Below, piece after piece: positions 24,265 to 35,112 of a DNA stretch of 64,000 nucleotides. The notes below the pieces were generated by a model. That model saw only the letters and a program-made list of their open reading frames with translations, ran no database searches and was not told the DNA's origin. Where the stretch lies: positions 20,007,989-20,071,988 of the forward strand of contig NC_084817.1 of the NCBI RefSeq assembly GCF_963583255.1, in the 5' to 3' direction. Origin of the DNA: Pyrus communis. Taxonomy: Eukaryota; Streptophyta; Magnoliopsida; Rosales; Rosaceae. Each line of letters begins with the position of its first letter. The first letter of the stretch is position 1. A program made the translations under genes and the position numbers.

Positions 24265-24795
24265 TCAATGTTGGGGGAACGTTACTCCCATATCCACGAT
24301 ATTTTTGAAAATCAGTCAATTTCCTCAATATTTTCAAGAAATATCTAGTGTTTACAAACAATTTGCAAAAAGTTTGCAGGAAATATCCATGAGTCTATGC
24401 ATTCTTTATTTTTTTTAAATTTCTTTCTTTATGGTATTAGTTTACGTCAATAAAACTTGTGCAGCTTTCATGACAAAAATTTCAATTAAATTATGTATAA
24501 TTTAATTTTTCTAGTGAAATGCTTTATTTTATTACTTGTCATTATAAGCAAGTTTTTCTTCTCACATATCACATACTTATTGTTTACACAGTATATAATC
24601 ATTAATTTTTTTTATTCATATGTGTGTTGTGGCTTCATATGACATTCCTTAAAAAATAATTTTAAATATCCGTGTTTTTGAGCAAATTTCCATCATTTCC
24701 ATCGAAGACAATCGATATCAATATACAATATATCCATTGATATTTCTACAAATCTGCCTATTGATATTTCCACTGATATTTTAAACACTGATCAC
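24265..24795. mobile_element. Possible hAT-like non-autonomous element
   Basis: The right end, reverse complemented, reads CAGTGTTTAAAATATCAGTG, a form seen at the ends of plant hAT elements. The interior is rich in repeated GATATTTCC-type words. The left end and an 8-bp target duplication could not be fixed. Confidence 0.35.
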
Positions 24796-24856
24796 AATTT
24801 CTTTGGAGCCTGGAGTCTAGGAGAACAAGACTCTTGATATATTATTTCAATATCAT

Positions 24857-24957
24857 GAATACTACATTTGCATTACCTCTCTAATAAAAATGAAGGCCCG
24901 CCAATACAGATAGGTCGTCATGCCAATTAGAGAGGTAGTGTAAATGTAATATAGAAA
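24857..24957. mobile_element. Short inverted-repeat element (MITE-like)
   Basis: About 28-bp arms: AATACTACATTTGCATTACC and onward at the left mirrors the right arm, which reverse complements to ATATTACATTTACACTACC. The arms share CTCTCTAAT at their inner ends and enclose about 40 bp (AAATGAAGGCCCGCC and on). It could form a hairpin if transcribed. Confidence 0.55.
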
Positions 24958-24987
24958 ATGTAGTTTTTTTTTTTTTTTTAAGTACAT

Positions 24988-25095
24988 TGATATTTTTACA
25001 CTAAGGGCAGGGGGAGTTCGGTTGAGCCACACAATGGGCAGCCTAGACATCCCACTTCCAAGTGAAGAGGAATACCACAAAACCGTAGTTCTGAA
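24988..25095 (-). mobile_element. SINE, degenerate copy
   Basis: Shows ACACTAAGGGCAGGGGGAG, CCACACAATGGGC and CCACTTCCAAGTGAAGAGG, then AACCGTAGTTCTGAAT. These are the body and tRNA-like head of the window's SINE with the middle B-box region deleted. A poly-T run (24965-24979) precedes it. Confidence 0.6.
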
Positions 25096-25098
25096 TAG

Positions 25099-26016
25099 GG
25101 GTGCAACTCGGGTAGGTTGGGCAAGTTGAAAGGTTAACCCAATCCTAACCCAACTTTTACAATTCGGGATCGGGTTTGGGTTGAGTTTTAATCAGATTCA
25201 TTTGGGTTCAGGTTTAATCGGGTTCGGGTTGCCCAACTTTTTCAAGTTTTAATCGAGTTCATGCAAAGTTTGAATTAAAATACAAGAAATACCAAAGCAA
25301 GTACCCAACTCAAGTCTTTTCCTTTGAAAGTCAATATAATAGGAATTCCTATTAAATATGGGAATTGTTATTGGCACTCCTAAAATCTCATTTGACACTC
25401 CAAACTTTATATAATTAGAAAGAAAAATATGCTTGTGAGGAGTGTAGAATGAGATTTTTGAAGTGATAATAACAGTTTCCTTAAATATATAGAACAAAAC
25501 AAAATAGTTACATGCTAGCATGCTGCTGATCTCACTTCAGCCTTTGTGATTCCATACATATCTTATTTTCTCTGTACTGGTGATGTGTGCTTATACTTGG
25601 TTCTGAATTTTGTAGCTTGTCACGGCTAACGGTTGTAAGAACATGACAAACGTTCCTCGGGAAATATGGGAGATTGAAGCAGTAATGGCAGGGGCGCCAT
25701 GGCCACTTGATAAATGACTTTGATGTGCTCTCCAAGAGCTTTGAATTCTGCAATTTATCACAGAAAGAAGAAGGAGATACTTATATATGATATATAATCA
25801 CAGAAGCACATAATAATTGATATGGGCTATTGTCGGGTTTGGTTAATCGGATTGGGTTGGATTGGGAATGGACAGACAAATGATCAACCCAATCAATGAA
25901 CGGGTTCAAATTGAATTAGGTTCGGACGGGTTATAACTAAAAAAAAAAAATCTATTTGTTTAAGTTTAAAATCAGGTTGGACATGGACAAGTTCGGATGG
26001 TCCAACCAAGTTGCAC
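25099..26016. mobile_element. hAT-like element with TIR GGTGCAACTCGG
   Basis: The left end GGGTGCAACTCGGGTAGG pairs with the reverse complement of the right end, GTGCAACTTGGTTGG. Flanks CTGAATAG (25091-25098) and CTGAGTAG (26017-26024) match at 7 of 8 positions, as expected for an aged 8-bp hAT duplication. The subterminal sequence is a low-complexity series of GGGTTCGGGTT-like words. It has no transposase and carries a nested MITE and a non-repetitive core (25490-25795). Confidence 0.6.
25361..25480. mobile_element. MITE, TTATTGGCACTCC family, copy 1
   Basis: A 120-bp inverted-repeat element: left GGAATTGTTATTGGCACTCC; the right end reverse complements to GGAAACTGTTATTATCACTT. Flanks TTAAATATG and TTAAATATA match at 8 of 9, a Mutator-like duplication size. 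It is nested in the hAT-like element 25099-26016. Confidence 0.75.
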
Positions 26017-26592
26017 CTGAGTAGCTAGAAAATGTAGTTGGCGTGACAAAAATATTGACAATGGAGAGATGTGAGATAGAGAGAGAAAGTCTTGGTAGTG
26101 TGATAGTATTGCAAAATTGGGGGGTAAATTGATTGATAATTTCCATAGGGTTGTTGGGGCATTTAGTTACTTAAGCCCTAACTTTCTTCTCTTAAAGGAA
26201 TTTTATTGGGTATTTAATAAGCCGGCTTGACTTCCAAGCATGGCAACGCATCAAACCAAAGGTTAACCCTATGGCAGCCGTCAGGACTAAGTCTGTCCCA
26301 GCAACCTTTTAGGGCTCGGTCTTTCAACCTCTGACAATTTCACACGTTATTTTTAATTTCAAAACAGAATACTCCTCGTCTTCTGGACGAGTTTTCAAAG
26401 CATCTACCCGCCGCGATAGACTTGGAGTAATTGAAACCACGTGATATTGCGTATTGTATTATGCGTGCATATGTATTTTAAAGAATTATAAGTATGTCGA
26501 TCCAAATTCGATTCATTTTCCATATTCTCACTTTATTATTCTCAAGTATTATATAGGAAGGTTCGACAAAAAAAAGAAGTATTATATAGGAA

Positions 26593-26990
26593 GATATTAC
26601 CCTCAAGTATCATGAATTTCGCACTTTACTATTTTTAGCTTTTTTCGTCTCAGTTTCATACCTAAACTTTGATTTTCTAACACTTTAATACTTATGTTAG
26701 GCTTTCCGTCAAGTTATTCCTTAAGTGATGTCATGACATAATTTTTGGTCCACCATGTCTTCCAAGAATTAGCACTCAGACACTGTGGCTTGAATTTACA
26801 AGAGAATCTCTCATTTAAATGGCAAATATGGTTGGCCAACGTTATATCACGTCATCATTTAATGGAGAATTTGACGGAAAGCCTAATGAAAGTATTAAAG
26901 TGTCAGAAAAATAAAGTTTAGGTATGAAACTATGACGAAGAGAACTAAAGGTAGTAAAGTGCGAATTTCTCAATACTTGATGGAAGTGAA
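26593..26990. mobile_element. Long-TIR element (Mutator-like MITE)
   Basis: Two inverted arms of about 140 bp (26593-26735 and 26850-26990) share AATTTCGCACTTTACTA, AGTTTCATACCTAAACTTT, ACACTTTAATACTT and TTAGGCTTTCCGTCAA in mirrored order. The loop between them is about 115 bp. Long inverted repeats suggest a Mutator-like origin; the target duplication was not resolved. Confidence 0.7.
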
Positions 26991-27032
26991 TGAGAATTTC
27001 CCAATAAAAAAAGTCCCCCTTCACAGATAATG

Positions 27033-27135
27033 GTTTACTGCAGTAGTGGAAAATAATCATGTTTAAGCACCCTTATGCAGGTTCGATCCTCATCAATCCC
27101 ATTTTCTACTAACGTTATCGTTTGTCAAAAGAAAA
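27033..27135 (+). mobile_element. tRNA-derived SINE-like copy
   Basis: An A-box-like GCAGTAGTGGAAA is followed by a good B box, GGTTCGATCCTC, and then a short body ending ACGTTATCGTTTGTC before an A-rich tail. The body is shorter than in the other copies, so it may be a different subfamily. Confidence 0.5.
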
Positions 27136-27737
27136 AAGTCTCCCTTCAAAATGTCAACCTTGTAAAAAGCCAATCAAATTGGAGACATTTAATTAGTTTG
27201 AATTTCATGACGGTTATTTCAATTTTCATTCATAACATATCGTATTCAATTTTTGTAAGAACACATCGTAATCTTTTTAGTCAGAATCAGATGAATGAAC
27301 AATGTCTAATTTGGCAAGTATGATCCTTTAATTGAATGATTCAAATAGTGAGATTGTAGCCTCATATATTACTGTTTAATTTACTATTTGAAGGATTGGA
27401 GAGTTGTTGATAATTGTAATGTCAGTGAAAGGGAATCAATTTGAGGTCCTAAAGTAGCTCAAAAGGGCAACAAATTTTCATTTGGTAGATTTCCATTCTA
27501 ATGTTTTATTTCTTAAACAATCATTTTCGAATTAAAATACTAGAAGCACTATAATAAACCTGCAAAATTCTTTTTGTTTTATATTCTATATAATATGCCA
27601 ATAATTTATTTTATAAAACATTACCAGACAGAACATTTACCAAAAAAGTGACTTTCAAAAACAGTTGCTCTTCTTGGACAACCAAAATTGTGTTGGTTTG
27701 ATTCGTGGAGTCTAACTTAGCATTGATATCACTCAAT

Positions 27738-27880
27738 ACTACGGTTTAGTAAGAACTGTAATATTCTTCTTTACTTGTAAGCAAGAGGTCTTAGGTTTGA
27801 TTTTCACCAATCCGTTGATAGAAATCGTGACCATCACATTCACCGTGCAACTCTCTTTAATGTAAATAATATCGTTTGAT
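27738..27880 (+). mobile_element. tRNA-derived SINE
   Basis: Plus-strand copy: head CTACGGTTTAGTAAG, TTACTTGTAAGCAAGAGGTC, B-box-like TAGGTTTGATTTTC, a diverged body, and the 3' end AATGTAAATAATATCGTTTG. It directly abuts the MITE at 27890. Confidence 0.6.
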
Positions 27881-27889
27881 AAAAATATG

Positions 27890-28008
27890 GGAAGTGTTAT
27901 TGGCACTCCAAAAATCTCATTCTACACTCTTCGCAAGTGTTTTTTTCTTTCCAAATATAAAAAGTTTGAAATGTAGAATAAGATTTTTGGAGTGCCAATA
28001 ACAATTCC
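27890..28008. mobile_element. MITE, TTATTGGCACTCC family, copy 2
   Basis: A 119-bp near-palindrome: left GGAAGTGTTATTGGCACTCC; the right end reverse complements to GGAATTGTTATTGGCACTCC. Both arms continue with AAAAATCT(C/T)ATTCTACA. It has the same family and size as 25361-25480, and is followed by a TATATATA run. Confidence 0.8.
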
Positions 28009-28009
28009 T

Positions 28010-29318
28010 ATATATATATATATCTTTATCTTAACATTGATAAACTACATAACTGGTATAATATTTGAATAATACGTAAGTTAATATTGGATAACTTTGC
28101 TAAAAATTTACTTTGAAAAATTCAGCAACTTTTTTTAATTATTAAATTTATGTATATTCAAAATATGTTAAAAATACGTTAATTTTATATATACTAGCAT
28201 ATGGGCACATATAAAGTGTGTGAGAAAATTTTTTATTTTTGTTTTTGAAATAGAAGGAGAGAGGAAAAGAGTGATAGAGAATGTGGAAGTGTGAAGTTTT
28301 ATTTATTTTTTTTTAATTTTTTAAATTAGAGATATGTTAGGATTACATGTAGGTAAGGCTTTGGAAAAAAAAATAGCAAAATTTGGTTGTGTGAAATTAC
28401 ATTTCTGCCTCATATTTCTTATTCATGTTCTGTTTTAATTAGAGGGTTAAATTGGTGATTTCATAGGGTTTTGGTTGACAATGAGTGTTTTATTAATTAG
28501 TAGAGATTATTATTTTTATTTTAAATTTATATGTATTATTGAAAATGTGTGAAATAACATGTATTAAATGTAAAAAGTACTCACGTACGTGTTTAATACA
28601 TGTATTAAAATACGTGGTACACATATTATATGTAAATACATGTATAATACGTAAATTTACTAGAGCATACTCTTAATGTCAAATATTGGGACTGTTTGGC
28701 CCATTTGAGTTTGAAAATTGTGGTGAGTCATTTGGTTTAGACAAAATAATTCATGTCTCTGAGAAGTATTTGGTGTGAAGTTGAACAAATGATCCCTGTA
28801 GTTCACATTAGATTCGATCAACCATTGACATCACAAAGAAGTTGAAACTCTATCAACTCGTTCATCTTTAGCTAGTTACTATTTTTAGTTTTATTCTTAT
28901 TTGACTTTATGAGAAAAGTTGACCTTCCACCATAAGCTCGAAATTATTTAGATTAATAGGCAAGACTTATCTTCCCTTCTCCACTCGATACATAATTCAT
29001 ACTCTCAAGTCTCAACGCTTAATATATGTTTTTTCTTTTTACCCTAACCTCCTCCATATGTGAAGCATCTTGCACAGCAGCCTCAGGTTAAAAAGCATGG
29101 GTCCCCAAGCACTCATGGTCGCATACTCAGTCGTGTGGCTGCCACAAAATAATGGAGGGGATCCGGAATAAGAACCTAACCTGACCTCCACGAAAGTGAA
29201 GTTTCATGCATTCATCATCACCCAACACTTTCGGTAGTTTTCTTTATGTGCATTCCTACTTGAGAGAATATTACACACATGTTCAGACCGATAACAATAT
29301 CAGCATTAAACAAGGTTT

Positions 29319-29320
<2 letters not shown>
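28010..29320. other. AT-rich intergenic DNA
   Basis: No gene is visible. A palindrome-rich patch around 28560-28670 repeats words such as ACATGTATTA and ACGTAA. Remaining blocks look like old repeats but could not be named. Confidence 0.4.

Positions 29321-29321
<1 letters not shown>

Positions 29322-29360
<39 letters not shown>
29322..29360. repeat. Poly-T tract, 39 bases
   Basis: A pure run of T next to a minus-strand SINE; it may be expanded from that SINE's A-rich tail. Length is likely unstable. Confidence 0.9.
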
Positions 29361-29364
<4 letters not shown>

Positions 29365-29373
29365 ATAAAAAAA

Positions 29374-29530
29374 ACAAATGATATTATATACACTAAAGGG
29401 GTGGGGGAGTGAGCTAAGCCTCACAATGAGTTAGCAATAATGTGATTCAAATTCGCCTTTGGTAAGAAACAAATCTACGATCTCTCACTTCCAAGTGAAG
29501 AGAAATACCACTTAACCGTAGTACTAAATG
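29374..29530 (-). mobile_element. tRNA-derived SINE, best full-length copy
   Basis: Read on the minus strand: head TTTAGTACTACGGTTAAGTG, AGTGAGAGATCGTAG, a weak B box, then the body with CATTATTGCTAACTCATTG, CTCACTCCCCCACCCC, and the 3' end AGTGTATATAATATCATTTG before an A-rich tail. The other copies in this window were compared with this one. Confidence 0.7.
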
Positions 29531-29539
29531 GAAAAAACG

Positions 29540-30341
29540 TTTGAGTTTTTATCATAAAATTAATTGACAAGATGAATAGTAGTCTGACTGCTTATAAACA
29601 AATGCGATGTCTATTCTCTGATGTGGGACTCATGACACTCTCAAAACGCCCCCTTACGTGTGACGAATTTTCAAACCTATCACGTGACAAGAGAAATCGG
29701 GTGACGTAAGCACCTGTAGCCATTGAGTTTCACACATGAGAAATGAGACAATATGCTCTAATACCATGAAAAAAATTTAAGGTTCCATAAAAAAACCTCT
29801 TCGCTTTTGAATCACCAATTACTAATTATTTTTCAATTTAATTACACTAACAATAAAACCATCGAAAGTTAAACTGAAACTGTGAAAATCACTACTCATA
29901 TAACTCTTACGTTTCATCACTTGACCAACTGGATTCCCAGACTAAAGTTTTGAGGTCATCCATTTGGCGTGCTTGATAAATAGAGAGGAACGAGTAACCG
30001 ATGGGCACAAGACATCCACCCAAAAAAGATATCTAAGGATTTCAATTTCTGTGGTCAACCACTTAATAGGGAATAAAATCTCACTAGAATTTCGGTGGAC
30101 GTAATTGAAGCTTCATATCATTTGGGAAAGAAAGTTGGCAGGGGAGGTAACAACTGAGGGAGCAAGGAACTTATCTAGAAGGTTAAGCACTAATTCTGGA
30201 TCTAATTTGGGATTTACCAGTAAATTGTTCAATAAAAAGTTGCTTCCGCTCTTCTCTTTAACCTTCTGCACCCCACTAATTTATTCAGTCTATTGGTTTT
30301 CATTTAAACTTTTTTGTTTTAGCAATTTGTGTATAACATGG
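29540..30341. other. Intergenic
   Basis: No gene is visible. GCTCTAATACCATGAA near 29755 resembles, on the minus strand, a degenerate initiator-Met primer-binding site (TGGTATCAGAGC form), so part of this may be an old LTR-element relic. Confidence 0.35.
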
Positions 30342-30346
30342 CATAC

Positions 30347-32041
30347 TGTAATACCCTGAAATTTTAAATATATGAATTAAATATTCATAATTATGAATGC
30401 GTAGAGAAAATCGAAAATAAATCAATTTATGGTTATGGAAATAGAATGGGAAATTATTACAATTAATGTAATTGTATTATTGAGCTTTTATTTGATTTTT
30501 CAAGAATTTATAATAATTGATGTGGGTTAAGTTTTAAATTAAACTAGTTACGAGGTTTAAAGTTGGAAAATTAATTATCTAAAATCCATAGACCTCTCGA
30601 GGTCACAATTTATATTTTTTGAAGAGAGCTCGATCTCACGAACACGTAGGCGTAAACCATTCGTGAAACGGAGTTATAACGAAGAAGTTATTAACGTTTA
30701 AAGTTAGGGATATTTTAGTAATTTTATTTCATTTTAGAAGGCTCCAGAAAATTGGAGCCAATGTGTTGTGCCACATGTGTGGCTGAGATGGAAAAAAAAG
30801 GGGAATGAACGGGTGTGATGAAAAGAAAAGGTTAGAAAGGAGGAGAAAAGGGGGGACCAATGGGGGAGAAGAATCGGGAGGGAAAGGAGAGAAAGAGGGA
30901 AGCATGGGGAAACCAGGTTTTTCCCCAACCCGTGACTCGACCCGGCCACCTTCTGAATTTCCGGCCACCTTTGACGACGGCAAAGGTGTCAAAATGACAC
31001 TCATGTCGTTACCATTCGATCTCCCTCTTAATTTCTCTCTAAAACAGTCAAATTTGGGGTTCAAATTTTATGTAAAACCCTCAAAGGAGGGTGCGGCGGT
31101 TTCACCAATTATGAAGCTAACTCCTCCAACTACTACTACCAAAACAATCTCCTCAAACCCAGGAACAGAGCTCATGCATTGGTTGGGGCGTCGGAGTTGG
31201 TTTGGAGTTGAATCAATAACACCAAAAAACAAGGATTCCAGCGGTTCGTGGCCAAATTGAGGTGTTTCCCGGCCAAATTGGACTTGGCCGCAGGTATAAA
31301 GTTTGCTCAACTCCTTGAGATCTTCAATTCTGTAATTTTTGAGAAATTTTAGATATAGTTGAGTTTTCCGGCGAGCTGGGGTGGCCGACCGCCACCCGTG
31401 ACGACGCACGGCAAGGGAGCCGACATTGTGTTTTGATGCGAATTTCGTTATTATAATTATGCTTCTAAGACCTAATCTGCTGTGGTTTAAATGTCAATAC
31501 AATTGTGGTATATGTGGGACTAAATGAATATATTTGGGTTTGGTTTGCATTTATGAAAATTTGATTGATCCCTATTTAGGGTACGTAGGCAGTCTAACGA
31601 GACGTTAGATGCAGTCATAAAATGAGTGAGATTAAATACTTTGAGAATAAATAATTAGAATGAGATTTGATCTATAAAGGAAGGTGGTGACAAAGTGTGA
31701 AAAGAAATAGTGCATTTGATATAGAAATTGTGATTGTGGACCATGGATCGAAACAAGACCTATAAGTAAAGAAACACGATAAGTGGTAGCTAATTAATCA
31801 AGGTAAATCTTTTGTTGAACGATTGTGCTAAGAGAAGAGAGTTTGGGTTAATAACTTGAGTTTCATCCTCATGCTTTGATAATTAAATGTTGGTTATAAA
31901 TTTATTGTGAGGGTTCATGAAATTAAAGTGTTTAATTGGGGATTAATAGTATGTTAACTAAACAAGAGTTTAGTCCAGCCCTATCACCAATATACTTATT
32001 TTCCCGAAATAAAACAAATATTTCAGGGTCGGGGCGTGACA
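30347..32041 (+). mobile_element. Solo LTR, 1,695 bp
   Basis: Begins TGTAATACCC and ends GGGGCGTGACA (TG...CA), with the 5-bp target duplication CATAC at 30342-30346 and 32042-32046. No second LTR or internal genes are present, so it is a solo LTR left by recombination. It belongs to the family of 4905-9561. A 151-codon frame at 30805-31260 lies within the LTR and is not supported as a gene. Confidence 0.85.
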
Positions 32042-32046
32042 CATAC

Positions 32047-32490
32047 CGTCATGGTAGTATTTCGTGTTATTAGTACAAGATTATGTGGAGAGTAACAAAC
32101 ATATTCTTTATATTATTATAGGGGATGTCATGGTGCATTTGATGCCATATAAGTCATTCTACTACTTGTTTTGGGGTTTTAATATTCACTTGGAGAGATT
32201 AGGGGTGTTTTTCGAAAGGACCGGATTGAAAACCAAATTTCCAATTTTCGGTCCGAAATTTCGGAATTGGATTGGAACACAATTTTTAAGTTTGGAATTT
32301 TCAGAAATTTTAGAAGCGGAGTAATCTAAAAAATTTAGGAACATAATTTGAAAATTCATATGTTTTTAAAAGTTTTTGAATATTCTCTGTCTTTTTATTA
32401 CATGTAATTTATTAAATGTAAGTTATTTGGTGGTATATTAATATAACCATCTATTTTATCATATTTTGTTCACTAAGTGTTTGCCTTATT
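32047..32490. other. Intergenic, AT-rich
   Basis: Nothing gene-like. A patch near 32210-32330 has GGAATTTTCAG/AAATTTCGG words repeated in both orientations, typical of degenerate repeats. Confidence 0.35.
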
Positions 32491-33129
32491 TGTCACATCC
32501 CGGTCCGGGGTGGATCACTTCCCGGACCCGCTCCACCACCGTAGCACGATATTGTCCGCTTTGGGCTTACCATTCCCTCACAGTTTTGTTTTTGGGAACT
32601 CACGAGCAACTTCTCAGTGGGTCACCCATCATGGGATTGCTCTAGCCCTCTTGTCGCTTAACTTCGGAGTTCCTAAGGAACCCGAAGCCAATGAGCTCCC
32701 AAAAGGCCTCGTGCTAGGTAGGGATGAGAATATACATTTAAGGATCACTCCCTTGGGCAATGTGGGATGTCACAATCCACCCCCCTTAGGGGCCCGACGT
32801 CCTCGTCGGCACACACGCGACCAAGGTTAGGCTCTGATACCAAATTGTCACATCCCGACCCGGAGCAGATCACTTCCCGGGCCCGCTCCACCACTGTAGC
32901 ACGATATTGTCCGCTTTGGGCTTACCATTCCCTCACGGTTTTGTTTTTGGGAACTCACGAGCAACTTCCCAGTGGGTCACCTATCATGGGATTGCTCTAG
33001 CCCCCTTCTCGCTTAACTTCGAAGTTCTTAAGAAACCCGAAGCCAGTGAGCTCCCAAAAGGCCTCGTGCTAGGTAGGGATGAGAATATACATTTAAGGAT
33101 CACTCCCTTAGGCAATGTGGGATGTCACA
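32491..33129 (-). mobile_element. Cassandra TRIM retrotransposon, complete
   Basis: Two 284-bp LTRs, 32491-32774 and 32846-33129, each begin TGTCACATCCC and end GATGTCACA. They enclose a 71-bp interior holding, on the minus strand, the primer-binding site TGGTATCAGAGCC for initiator-Met tRNA. On the minus strand each LTR carries the 5S rRNA-like block GAACTCCGAAGTTAAGCG, then GGGTGACCCACTGGGAAGT, the hallmark of Cassandra. Flanks TTATT and TTATC match at 4 of 5. It is non-coding and must be mobilised by other elements. LTR pair differences are few. Confidence 0.93.
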
Positions 33130-33505
33130 TTATCTATTTTAACATATGAAGTATGTTTAATACAAAAAAAAAATTAACGAAATATATCTAAAACTAACAT
33201 TAAAATACAAAAGTTAATAACAAAATACAAAATTTGAGTATATAAGAATTCAGAATATTCTAAAAGTTTATTTATCGAAATAAGTTTGGAACACTTTAAA
33301 AAAAATCAAAGGTATCAAAATTGTTAATGCATTGCGAGTCTCGTTGCAATTTTTTATTAAATATATTCAAATTTAAAAATTTTGAGTTCAAATTCGGAAG
33401 ACGAAGGGGGAAGAAAGAGGAATCAACTTTTCAATTTTTTATTTCAAGTTTTAAACGTGGTTAATAATTTTGTTGTTAATAATTATTTATTAAACTCTTA
33501 CTACA

Positions 33506-34213
33506 ACCATTAGATTATTTTTTTTTTTTTTAAAGATGGATAATTGGTGGCAAGTTACGATTATCTTTTTTTTTTATGTCAAAAAAACTCCCAGAAGCAT
33601 TTCACTATTTTCTAACCACAAGTCTGTGGGGCCAAGCAACCGTTAGATTATTATTATTATTATTTTAAATGAATAATTGGTGGCAAGTCACAGTTATTTA
33701 CTTTTTTTAGATGTCGAACAAACTCATAGAAGCTTTTCAGTATTTTCTAACCACAGGTCTGTGGGGCCAAGCAGTCGAACAAAACAATAAATTAGCGTAT
33801 TTTCATTCCGTGGGCCCAACCAGAGGAAAAAACAAAGGAAGAAAAAAATATTAGAACAAACTCATAGAAGCTTTTCAGTATTTTCTAACCACAGGTCTGT
33901 GGGGCCAAGCAGTCGAACAAAACGATAAATAATATTAGAACAAACTCATAGAAGCTTTTCAGTATTTTCTAACCACAGGCTGTGGGGCCAAGCAGTCGAA
34001 CAAAACGATAAATTAGCGTATTTTCATTCCGTGGGCCCAACCAGAGGAAAAAACAAAGGAAGAAAAAAAATATTAGAACAAACTCATAGAAGCTTTTCAG
34101 TATTTTCTAACCACAGGTCTGTGGGGCCAAGCAGTCGAACAAAACGATAAATTAGCGTATTTTCATTCCGTGGGCCCAACCAGAGGAAAAAACAAAGGAA
34201 GAAAAAAATATTA
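33506..34213. repeat. Tandem array, about 138-bp units
   Basis: Two older degenerate units (from about 33506 and 33639) share TAATTGGTGGCAAGT and TTTTCTAACCACA. Four closely matching units follow, starting GAACAAACTCATAGAAGC at 33716, 33854, 33938 and 34076. Units 1, 3 and 4 are about 138 bp; unit 2 is 84 bp, having lost the segment from TTAGCGTATTTTC to GGAAGAAAAA. The array ends about 16 bp from the tRNA-Ser gene. Confidence 0.9.
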
Positions 34214-34228
34214 AAAAAAAAAGGGAAA

Positions 34229-34310
34229 CGACGCCTGAGAGATTCGAACTCTCGCGGGGAAACCCCATGTACTTAGCAGGCACACGCCTTAACCACTCGG
34301 CCAAAGCGTC
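34229..34310 (-). tRNA. trnS-GCU: tRNA-Ser (anticodon GCT)
   Basis: The minus-strand sequence folds as a class II tRNA. The 7-bp acceptor stem GACGCTT/AGGCGTC has one G-T pair and discriminator G. The A box is TGGCCGAGTGGTT, the anticodon loop CTGCTAA gives GCT, the long variable arm is GGGGTTTCCCC, and the B box is GGTTCGAA-like (GAGTTCGAATCTC). It reads serine codons AGC and AGU. CCA is not encoded, as expected for a nuclear gene, and there is no intron. Confidence 0.95.
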
Positions 34311-34344
34311 GCTTGTTGACAAAGAGTGCTGCCTAGATATTTAT

Positions 34345-34450
34345 GGTTATTTGGATTCATGTGGGCCTTTAATCACAACACAAATCATTTATGTGGGCCT
34401 TTAGATGAAAAATCTCAACACAAAGAATTCATGTGGGCCTTTGAAAGAGG
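34345..34450. repeat. Short tandem repeat, CATGTGGGCCTTT units
   Basis: Three imperfect units beginning (T)CATGTGGGCCTTT or TTATGTGGGCCTTT, with CAACACAAA between them, spaced 40-50 bp apart. Confidence 0.6.
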
Positions 34451-34602
34451 CCTCAACGCCCAGTCTGAAGAAGACTTTCGTTACCTCAATTTCCAAGCCC
34501 ATTGTATACATCCCCACATAACAAAGTTTTATTTTCTATTACAAGGACCATTTTGATCGAAAGGCGTTATAACCCTTTAAAAATAAATGATATCCTTTTT
34601 CT

Positions 34603-34750
34603 AAAGGGTTGGTCCAGTGGAAAGTGAGAAAAGATTTTGAAACAAAACCTGAGTTTGAACTCCTTGCATTTATTAGGGCCATCGGCTCTGCTTTGATGTA
34701 CCATTTGACTTGGGGATCAAAAGTACAATACCATCTCATGTGTTACAAGG
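34603..34750 (+). mobile_element. Possible second SINE family
   Basis: GGTTGGTCCAGTGGAAAG resembles an A box, and GAGTTTGAACTCC 47 bases later resembles a B box, followed by about 80 bp of unique body. This is the layout of a tRNA-derived SINE but only one copy is seen here. Confidence 0.35.
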
Positions 34751-35112
34751 CCTGAATAAGAGGGAATTAGTTTATCATCCGTGTATAATGAGACACTCAT
34801 ATATTAAAAAATGATAATCTATTTTAATCCGGTATTAAACTTGTCATCCATCCTTTATTGTTGCTCAAATGGGTTTGACACTCCTGAATATGTTTAAATC
34901 GTTGCTATACACTTATATCACGTAAGTTTTCTTCGTCGTTTCAAATGATCCTCTTGTTAAGTATTGATGCGTAATATTCTGAGAGGTATATTTGACTTAT
35001 CCATCTCAGGTTCATTATTCTTTTGTCTTTATCTCTCTTATTATGTACCGTATCACAAAAGAATTAACATACATAGACAAAAAAATGTCAAACCATAAAA
35101 AAAATAAAAACT

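Noticed and set aside
30805..31260. 151-codon open frame
   Set aside because: It lies wholly inside a solo LTR, and the purine-rich composition explains the absence of stops.
32477..33149. Open frames of 77-117 codons
   Set aside because: They fall in the non-coding Cassandra LTRs, whose 5S-like sequence happens to be open.
33716..34213. Repeat array considered as a CRISPR-like array
   Set aside because: This is a plant nuclear region; units are contiguous 138-bp tandem repeats without spacers and there are no cas genes.
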